DNA of 30,403 nucleotides from an uncultured Alphaproteobacteria bacterium (GTDB lineage: Bacteria > Pseudomonadota > Alphaproteobacteria > CAAHEQ01 > UBA3637), in the NCBI GenBank assembly GCA_937888725.1, contig CALARE010000064.1, positions 1 through 30,403 of the forward strand. The letters are read 5' to 3'. The translations under genes were made by a program, and so were the position numbers. Below, in pieces: positions 24,641 to 30,403 of the stretch; the first letter of the stretch is position 1; every line of letters begins with the position of its first letter. The notes below the pieces were generated by a model. It did not search any database, was not told the origin of the DNA, and saw only the letters and a program-made list of their open reading frames with translations.

Positions 24641-27600
24641 TTAACTTTTTTGACGGGAATTAGCTCGTAAAAATGTCTTGCTTTGAGAGATAACTTTTTG
24701 ACTTTCCAAATCAACACCATCCATTTTTAATAACTTTTTAAACAACACAAAAGCCATTGGATGCTCATTCAAGGCAAGACAAACATTAGAGCCTGCTCTG
24801 ACTTCTTCAACCAAAGAATAAACTTGATTTTCAAGAATAAAAGTATGATTCTCTTGATGATATTTTTTGAGCATTTTGGCAAAAAAATCCGATCTTTTAC
24901 CATATTTTTTTAATAAATCACCACTTGTCAGCATTCCCTCTCGCTTTAGAGGAATATCAAGACTAATTCCCTCTTTTTGCAAAAGTTCGTTAAATATTTT
25001 TAAGGCATTTTCATGCTCATGCAATGCATAACAAACCGTTACATGCGACTTAACCTTTTCGACAAGAGGGTATATCTGGGCATCACCAATAAATGTTTGA
25101 TTTTCTTGATAATATTTCTCAAGTATTTTAGCAAAGAGATTAGACTTTCTATTATATTTTTTAGACAATTCATCACTTGTCAACATCCCTTCTCGCTTTA
25201 GAGGGATATTTTTTCTTTCCGCCAAAACAATCCCCTCACTTTTCAACAGCTTTTTAAACACATCAAAAGCTTTTTCATTCTCATGTAAGGCAAAACAAAT
25301 ATGAGAACAGGATTTAACTCTTTCAACAAGTGGATACATTTGCCCATCAATAATAATTGTTTGATTCTCTTGATAATATTTTTTGAGCATTTTTTGAAAA
25401 AATGAAATCTCTTTCATATATTTTTTTGATAAATCAGCACTTGTCAACATCCCTTCTCGTTTTTGAGGGATATTTTTTCTTTCCTCCAAAAAAAACCCCT
25501 CACGTTTCAACAACTTTTTAAACACATCAAAAGCTTTTTCATTCTCATGTAGGGCAAGGCAAATATTAGAATAGGATTTAACCCTTTCAACAAGAGGAAA
25601 TACCACACCACCAACAGTAAAAGTTTGATTTTCTTGATAATATTTTTTAAGCATCTTAACAAAAAAATCTGACCTTCTATTATATTTATCAGCCAAATCT
25701 GTACTTGTCATCATCCCCTCTCGTCTAAGAGGGGCTCTTTTCCTTTCCTCTAAAAAAACACCATCTGTTTTTAATAACTCTTTAAGTGTATTAAAAGCAT
25801 TTTCGTGTTCATGCAATGCAAAACAAATATTAGACCCTGTTTTGACTTCTTCCACCAAAGGATAGTTATGATTTTCAATCGTAAACGTTTGATTTTCCTG
25901 ATAATATTTTTTAAGAATCTTAACAAAAAAATCTGACCTTCTATTGTATTTTTTAGCCAAATCAAAACTTGACATCATCCCCTCTCGTTTGATGGATATA
26001 TCAAGATTAACCCCCTCACTTTTCAAAAGCTCTTTGAATATGTCAAGTGCATTTTTATGTTCACTTAGAGCAAAACAAATATGTGTATATGACCTTACTT
26101 TTTCAACCAGTGGACAAATCCCCCCTTCAGTTGTAACGGTTTGATTTTCTTGATAATATTTTTCAAGCATTCTTTGAAAAAAGGCTACTTCTTTTGAATA
26201 TTTCATTGATAAATCAAGACTTGTCAACATCCCAACTCGTTTTTGAGGGATATGTTGATAAGATAAACACTCATTTGCCTCATGCTCTAATATCATCAAT
26301 TCTTCAACCGTTGAATAGACATCAAAATTTTCAAGCAACGGTTCATCAGAATATCCCTTTGCATCTAGTTTTTCTAAAGATAAAACAGCCTTATTTTCGC
26401 CCCTTTTTAACATCACACTTTTTTTTGTAATATCCCGATAAAGCACTTGCCCATTGGCATGCGAAGATAAAATCGGATTGTCAAAATCTGGATGCGAAAA
26501 AACCACATCAACCACTAAGGCAAGTTTATTTTCATTTTGAGGATTAAGACGCAAAACACGCCCACTCCGTTGAATTTCTAAAACACTGGAACAGGTTGGA
26601 TAATTAATACACATATCAAGACTAGGCATATCAAATCCCTCGGCCAATTTACCAACTTGACACACAATGGGTAAATCACCATTTACAAAGCTATCCAAAA
26701 TACTTTTATCCTTTGTATCTGATGTCCAATCTCTGGCAATAATTTTTCCAAACAAATTATTTAAGGCACGGACTTGCAGTCTTGCCTCCTCTTGCGTACG
26801 GCAATTAATCATACACTTTTTGCCTTGAACTTTTCCAATTGTTTCATCAATATAATCTTTATAAAAATGTGCAATTTCATAAGCAACTAACTCATGCACA
26901 TTTTGCCAATTTTGAGCATTACCATCTGCTTTATAAGCCAACAACGCCGTTTCAAGTGCCTCATCAAAGTCTTTTTCATCATATTCACCTTGATTATTTT
27001 TTGAAACATTAGCCAAATCAACTTTGATTTTTGAGGATAATAAAATATTTTTACAAGGTGCTAAAATACCATCCTCAATTGCTTGAACCGTTTTTATTTC
27101 AGCAATAACTGAACCCAGCAATTTTTCCAAATTTTTATCAGGGGAATAGGCTGGTGTAGCCGTTAATCCATAACAACACGCGTTTGAAAATTCTTTAATC
27201 GCCCCGATCCGTTTTTGTGTTAAACTGTGATGAGCCTCATCTAAAAGCAAAAGAGAAACCTCTTTTGGATTTATCTTTTTTACCAACCTATTCAATGAAG
27301 TATACGTTGTAACAATAATCTGTTGGTTCGTTGATTTTTCATACGCATAAAAAGCACCAATACTTAATGGTTCTGAAAAATACATTTGATGAAAATCATT
27401 GAACCATTTTATCATGCCTTCACCATTTTCATCTCTAATTAAGCCTTGTGTCGGAACAACAATCACGATTTTTGCATTTAGATTTTGTGACAACAGACTT
27501 TCAGCTAATACATTCATCATTCTGGTTTTACCAAAGCCAGTTGCAAGGTCAAAAAACCCCTTTGCAAAATGTGGTTCATCAGCTTGTGATAAAAACGCGT

Positions 27601-27691
27601 CAAAAACGTCTAATTGAGCCTGTTTTAAGTCACAACAAGGTAAAAATGAACGTAATCCATCTAAAAGATGATTAAGATTTTGTTGTATCAT
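24641..27691 (-). CDS. SF2 DEAH-type helicase with six C-terminal tandem modules
   Basis: A 1016-residue protein. Residues 1-420 are a superfamily 2 helicase like those in type I/III restriction and DISARM/UvrB-like groups: Walker A ATGFGKTR (50-57), DEAH (151-154), TATP (177-180), motif V region G-K-L-A-E-G-F-D-M-P (347-356) and motif VI QRSGRVLR (374-381). After a linker (about 420-480), six similar modules of 83-90 residues follow, starting near 484, 569, 656, 742, 832 and 916. Each has G-M-[LM]-[TS]-S-x-[DE]-L at the start, K-Y-[YH]-Q-E-N-[QH]-T, Y-P-L-V-E, C-x-A-L-x-E-[HN] and a K-[EK]-L-L helix. I infer substrate recognition by the modules. No nuclease motif is visible. It is transcribed divergently from the subtilase gene. 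Confidence 0.92.
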   Translation of the reverse strand: MIQQNLNHLLDGLRSFLPCCDLKQAQLDVFDAFLSQADEPHFAKGFFDLATGFGKTRMMNVLAESLLSQNLNAKIVIVVPTQGLIRDENGEGMIKWFNDFHQMYFSEPLSIGAFYAYEKSTNQQIIVTTYTSLNRLVKKINPKEVSLLLLDEAHHSLTQKRIGAIKEFSNACCYGLTATPAYSPDKNLEKLLGSVIAEIKTVQAIEDGILAPCKNILLSSKIKVDLANVSKNNQGEYDEKDFDEALETALLAYKADGNAQNWQNVHELVAYEIAHFYKDYIDETIGKVQGKKCMINCRTQEEARLQVRALNNLFGKIIARDWTSDTKDKSILDSFVNGDLPIVCQVGKLAEGFDMPSLDMCINYPTCSSVLEIQRSGRVLRLNPQNENKLALVVDVVFSHPDFDNPILSSHANGQVLYRDITKKSVMLKRGENKAVLSLEKLDAKGYSDEPLLENFDVYSTVEELMILEHEANECLSYQHIPQKRVGMLTSLDLSMKYSKEVAFFQRMLEKYYQENQTVTTEGGICPLVEKVRSYTHICFALSEHKNALDIFKELLKSEGVNLDISIKREGMMSSFDLAKKYNRRSDFFVKILKKYYQENQTFTIENHNYPLVEEVKTGSNICFALHEHENAFNTLKELLKTDGVFLEERKRAPLRREGMMTSTDLADKYNRRSDFFVKMLKKYYQENQTFTVGGVVFPLVERVKSYSNICLALHENEKAFDVFKKLLKREGFFLEERKNIPQKREGMLTSADLSKKYMKEISFFQKMLKKYYQENQTIIIDGQMYPLVERVKSCSHICFALHENEKAFDVFKKLLKSEGIVLAERKNIPLKREGMLTSDELSKKYNRKSNLFAKILEKYYQENQTFIGDAQIYPLVEKVKSHVTVCYALHEHENALKIFNELLQKEGISLDIPLKREGMLTSGDLLKKYGKRSDFFAKMLKKYHQENHTFILENQVYSLVEEVRAGSNVCLALNEHPMAFVLFKKLLKMDGVDLESQKVISQSKTFLRANSRQKS

Positions 27692-27720
27692 AATGCACTA
27701 CTTTCCCTAAAATTTTATAT

Positions 27721-27749
27721 ATAATAATATAAAGATGAAAAAATGTCAA
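27721..27749 (-). promoter_or_regulatory. Promoter of the helicase gene
   Basis: On the minus strand, TTGACA (27744-27749), a 17-base spacer and TATTAT (27721-27726) lie 30 bases before the ATG at 27691. Confidence 0.7.
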
Positions 27750-27784
27750 CATTTTTCAATAATTATGAAAAACAATTGACATTT
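27739..27784. promoter_or_regulatory. Near-palindromic operator region between helicase and subtilase
   Basis: Two nested symmetries are present. AAAAATGT-CA-ACATTTTT (27739-27756) is a perfect palindrome over the helicase -35 box. On a larger scale, 27741-27758 is almost the reverse complement of 27766-27784 (AAATGTCAA against TTGACATTT, and TTTTTCA against TGAAAAA), so each arm carries one of the two divergent -35 boxes. A shared regulator is a reasonable inference. Confidence 0.55.
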
Positions 27785-27804
27785 ATTATTTGTTGTAGTA
27801 AAAT
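27776..27804 (+). promoter_or_regulatory. Promoter of the subtilase gene
   Basis: TTGACA (27776-27781), a 17-base spacer and TAAAAT (27799-27804) precede AAAGGAAT and the ATG at 27828. Confidence 0.75.
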
Positions 27805-27827
27805 TCAAAAAGAAAGGAATAACAAAA

Positions 27828-29009
27828 ATGAACAAAATCTACATTGAAAGGCACCCCTCAAAATACAACCGTCCAAAGGTTATTTTTAATACACTTGAAG
27901 AACTTGAAGAAGCTCAAAAAATTTTTCGTAATTCTGTAGGATACAAAATTTGGAATGCGGATTTATCAAGATTGGACTTTTCATCCCCAAAAGGGCAAGA
28001 ATTACTCCAACGCATCAATGAATATGATGATACAATAATTTGGCCAGAAGATCTGAAAGAAAAGTACGAAAAACGCCTTCAAGATGGTAAATATAGCGGA
28101 TTAGGCCTTTCTCATGTTCATAATAATGGATTTACAGGAAAAGGGGTTAATATTGCAATTATTGATACCCCTTGCTATTTAGAGCATCCTGAATATCAAG
28201 AAAACATCAAATATTACAAAGAATTTGGCTTTCAAGAATTTTTTCAAAAATATGGTTTCTTACTAGCAAACGGACGAAGCTCATATCATGGCCCAGCTGT
28301 TGCCTCGTTAGCTGTTGGCAAAACTTGTGGTAGTGCACCAGAAGCTAATCTTTATTTTTTAGCCACGCAAGATTTTGGAAAAAGCCAAGATGGGAAAAGC
28401 ATACTCGATCCTTCGGCTAGATTCGCAGCCATTCAACATTTAATTGATTTAAATAATACGTTACCAGAGAGTGAAAAAATCCGTGCCGTTTCTTGCTCTT
28501 GGACCATTCGTGATACTCCAGAAAATTATCAAAAATCAGTGCAACTTTTTGAAGAATTAGAAAAAACAGGGTGTATGGTTATAGGTGGTTCATATAAATG
28601 GGCTTGCAACACCATCGGAGGATCAAAAATTGCAACCGATTCGGATGCATATGACAACTTAAAACCTATTGTATCAAACTACCCTCGGCTTACTCTGCCA
28701 GAAAACCAAAGAACGTTTGCTTCTTTCTGTGGTGGTTATATGTACACAGAAATTGGTGGTTCTAGTTGGACAATGCCTTATTTAATTGGCATTATTGCCT
28801 GTGGCTTACAAGCAAATCCCCACTATACAAAGCAAAAAAATTGGCAAGAAAAAATTTGGCAAGATTTATTAGATACAGCCCGCCCTATTGAAGGGTCAGC
28901 AGCCAAAATTATTCAACCTGTCGCATTTATTCAAAAAATGCTAGAGCACAAACAAGAAAGAGAAATGCTTAACCAAATTTTATTAAAAAAAGCAAATAGA
29001 CGGCAATAA
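27828..29009 (+). CDS. Subtilisin-like serine protease (S8 family) without signal peptide
   Basis: A 393-residue protein. The catalytic triad is visible: D113 in A-I-I-D-T, H154 in S-S-Y-H-G-P-A-V-A-S, and S313 in G-G-S-S-W-T-M-P, a divergent form of the usual G-T-S-M-A-S-P. Residues 1-100 form an N-terminal part rich in E and K that could be a small inhibitory or substrate-binding domain. No signal peptide or membrane segment is seen, so it probably works in the cytoplasm. The C terminus is basic (K-K-A-N-R-R-Q). It is divergent from the helicase gene and the two promoters lie in one symmetric region. The substrate is unknown. A role as processing protease or as defence effector is possible but not shown. 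Confidence 0.85.
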   Translation: MNKIYIERHPSKYNRPKVIFNTLEELEEAQKIFRNSVGYKIWNADLSRLDFSSPKGQELLQRINEYDDTIIWPEDLKEKYEKRLQDGKYSGLGLSHVHNNGFTGKGVNIAIIDTPCYLEHPEYQENIKYYKEFGFQEFFQKYGFLLANGRSSYHGPAVASLAVGKTCGSAPEANLYFLATQDFGKSQDGKSILDPSARFAAIQHLIDLNNTLPESEKIRAVSCSWTIRDTPENYQKSVQLFEELEKTGCMVIGGSYKWACNTIGGSKIATDSDAYDNLKPIVSNYPRLTLPENQRTFASFCGGYMYTEIGGSSWTMPYLIGIIACGLQANPHYTKQKNWQEKIWQDLLDTARPIEGSAAKIIQPVAFIQKMLEHKQEREMLNQILLKKANRRQ

Positions 29010-29091
29010 AAGAATTTTCAAAATAAAAAGAATGTTTATTTAAACCTTTTTCATTCGCTATATTTTGTCGTTTCCTATTCAATAAATTTTT

Positions 29092-29151
29092 AAAAAGCCT
29101 TTTTTTGACCACTCCAATTTTTAAGAGGAATGTCAAAAAAAAGGCTTTTTT
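29092..29151. terminator. Strong bidirectional terminator between subtilase and smpB
   Basis: AAAAAGCC-T7-GAC (29092-29109) pairs with GTC-A8-GGCTTTTTT (29132-29151), a long stem with T-runs on both strands, placed between two convergent genes. Confidence 0.85.
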
Positions 29152-29189
29152 GTAATTAAAAAATCAACCGCAATGCATTTTTCTTTTTT

Positions 29190-29678
29190 TTATTTTTTCC
29201 CATTATTATAGTGGGCTAAAATCCGTTGTTTATCTCTATTCCAATCGCGTTTTTTAATATCTTCACGTTTATCCGCCATATTTTTACCAACAGCGAGTGC
29301 AATTTTAACTTTTGCAATGCCTCTTGCATTAAAATAAAGTTCCAAAGGAATCACCGTTTTTCCCTTTTGCTCAATGGCTGCAAAAATCTTATTTAACTCT
29401 TTTTCATGTAACAATAATTTCCTTGGTCTTGAAGATTTTTCTTGCACAAAACCACCTTTTGCACCCAAATATTCAGCAATATGTGCATTAACAAGGAAAA
29501 GTTCTCTATTTTCCGTATCAGCGTAACTTTCATTAATCGTTGCATGCCCAGCACGCAAAGATTTAACCTCGCCACCAGTCAACACAATTCCCGCTTCAAA
29601 TGTTTCTAAAATTTCATAATTAAAACGTGCCTTTCTGTTTGTTGCAACCGTTCCTGTTGAAATCAATGATTTTGCCAT
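29190..29678 (-). CDS. smpB: SsrA-binding protein SmpB
   Basis: A 162-residue partner of tmRNA in rescue of stalled ribosomes. Family motifs in order: N-R-K-A-R-F-N-Y-E-I (14-23), E-A-G-I-V-L-T-G-G-E-V-K-S-L-R (28-42), N-E-S-Y-A (49-53), R-P-R-K-L-L-L-H-x-x-E (84-94), then the C-terminal tail K-R-E-D-I-K-K-R-D-W-N-R (137-148) that enters the ribosomal mRNA channel. Length is typical. It starts three bases after the pepP-type gene stop and is probably cotranscribed with it. No ssrA gene is seen in the window. Confidence 0.97.
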   Translation of the reverse strand: MAKSLISTGTVATNRKARFNYEILETFEAGIVLTGGEVKSLRAGHATINESYADTENRELFLVNAHIAEYLGAKGGFVQEKSSRPRKLLLHEKELNKIFAAIEQKGKTVIPLELYFNARGIAKVKIALAVGKNMADKREDIKKRDWNRDKQRILAHYNNGKK

Positions 29679-29681
29679 AAA

Positions 29682-30403
29682 TTACCCTTTCACAAATGCC
29701 TCGACAAATGGTTGTAAGATTTTTTGTTCCCTCTTTGTCAAAAGCGGAAAAACCATTTCAAACACTTTTAAGTGATATTCTTTTAACCACTGTTTTTCAT
29801 CCATTGTCAACATATCAAAATCAACCGCCCTGTAATCAAAAGGAATGAATAACAAATCTTCAAAAACAAGATTTTCTTTCTTTTTAACAGATAAAAGCAT
29901 ATTTTCCAACCGAATACCAAATTTTTCCTCCACAGAATAATAAGCTGGTTCGTTTGAAAAAATCATATTTTCAAGAATCCCTTTTTCATCCCGATCGTGC
30001 ACCACTGGTGGCCATTCATGAACCCCCAACATCATACCAATTCCATGACCTGTTGAATGATAAAAATCAACGCCATCATCTCTCAGATAGGCATGTGCTT
30101 TTTCATCCATTGATGCAGAAGATGCACCCACTTTGATTGAACTTGTTGAAACACCAATATGCCCTTTCAAAACTTGAGTATATCTTTTTTTCATCAAAGA
30201 AGAAGGTTCACCCACAACGATTGTTCTTGTCATATCTGTTGTGCCATTCAAATAATGCCCACCCGTGTCAACAAGCAAAAGAGGATTTTCAATCACCTTT
30301 ATATTTGTTTTATCTATCGCCATATAATGTGCCAACGCAGCATGCACACCACTTGCAGCAATGGTTTGAAAACTATCACAAAAATAAAGAGGCGATTTTT
30401 TGC
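29682..30403 (-). CDS. Xaa-Pro aminopeptidase (M24 family, long form), N-terminal part outside window
   Basis: About 240 C-terminal residues are visible, open to the right window edge. The M24 metal ligands are in order: D in L-L-L-V-D-T-G, D in T-T-D-M-T-R-T, H in S-T-G-H-G-I-G, E in S-N-E-P-A-Y-Y and E in R-L-E-N-M-L. The last 60 residues (L-F-I-P-F-D-Y-R, D-E-K-Q-W-L-K-E-Y-H) match the extra C-terminal domain of three-domain aminopeptidase P enzymes of about 600 residues. The enzyme removes an N-terminal residue before proline and needs two metal ions. It lies directly upstream of smpB. Confidence 0.93.
   Translation of the reverse strand, partial: KKSPLYFCDSFQTIAASGVHAALAHYMAIDKTNIKVIENPLLLVDTGGHYLNGTTDMTRTIVVGEPSSLMKKRYTQVLKGHIGVSTSSIKVGASSASMDEKAHAYLRDDGVDFYHSTGHGIGMMLGVHEWPPVVHDRDEKGILENMIFSNEPAYYSVEEKFGIRLENMLLSVKKKENLVFEDLLFIPFDYRAVDFDMLTMDEKQWLKEYHLKVFEMVFPLLTKREQKILQPFVEAFVKG

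Noticed and set aside
24641..26240. CRISPR-like array
   Set aside because: The regular DNA similarity every 250-260 bases is the coding sequence of protein modules in one open frame, with no short repeat-spacer pattern. No CRISPR array was seen elsewhere in the window.
24641..27691. Type I restriction HsdR subunit
   Set aside because: The helicase core is similar in kind, but there is no N-terminal nuclease motif and no methylase or specificity gene nearby.

Overview
The window is AT-rich DNA from a Gram-negative bacterium, most likely a low-GC, host- or gut-associated alphaproteobacterium. The housekeeping block of a YfgM-like TPR protein, a BamB lipoprotein and the GTPase Der, together with SmpB and a long-form aminopeptidase P, fits Alphaproteobacteria. 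The many cytoplasmic-looking BspA-type leucine-rich-repeat proteins recall gut lineages. The taxonomic assignment is inference. Genes are densely packed and no gene-free stretch exceeds 300 bases.

Layout: (1) 1-10198, minus strand: five tandem paralogous LRR genes, the last one cut by the window edge. All share an N-terminal domain of about 200-270 residues that I cannot name, followed by 23-24-residue LRRs. They look like one operon, with a consensus promoter at 10236-10264. (2) 10364-10993: a small six-helix membrane protein. (3) 11084-16817: three adjoining genes behind a perfect promoter, whose proteins are made almost entirely of about 18 divergent copies of an 85-105-residue module. (4) 16871-19791: an accessory patch beginning with the decayed tail of a large serine recombinase. 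It then carries a WYL regulator, a DNA-deoxyinosine glycosylase and a DnaB-like ATPase, and ends beside tRNA-Leu(CAA). (5) 20076-24438: conserved chromosome, with an SDR oxidoreductase, YfgM-like protein, BamB and Der. (6) 24440-24563: a possible IS3-type miniature element or relic that contains the terminator. (7) 24641-29009: a divergent pair, an SF2 helicase with six C-terminal modules and a subtilase without signal peptide, sharing a near-palindromic promoter region. (8) 29190-30403, minus strand: smpB behind a partial pepP-type gene.

The most interesting signal joins regions 3 and 7. The six repeats at the C terminus of the helicase have the same internal order as the modules of the three-gene operon: a start that looks like a small helix-turn-helix, a helix running into an E-T/N-[FQ] strand, a glycine turn, a P-[IL]-[FV] strand, then a histidine- or acid-led amphipathic helix ending in [LE]-G-[VIY]. 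I infer one module family used both as free arrays and as a helicase tail. In addition, the helicase promoter and the LRR operon promoter share a 22-bp element (21 of 22 identical) over their -35 boxes, which hints at common control of regions 1 and 7. The function of these systems is unknown. All alignments were done by eye.
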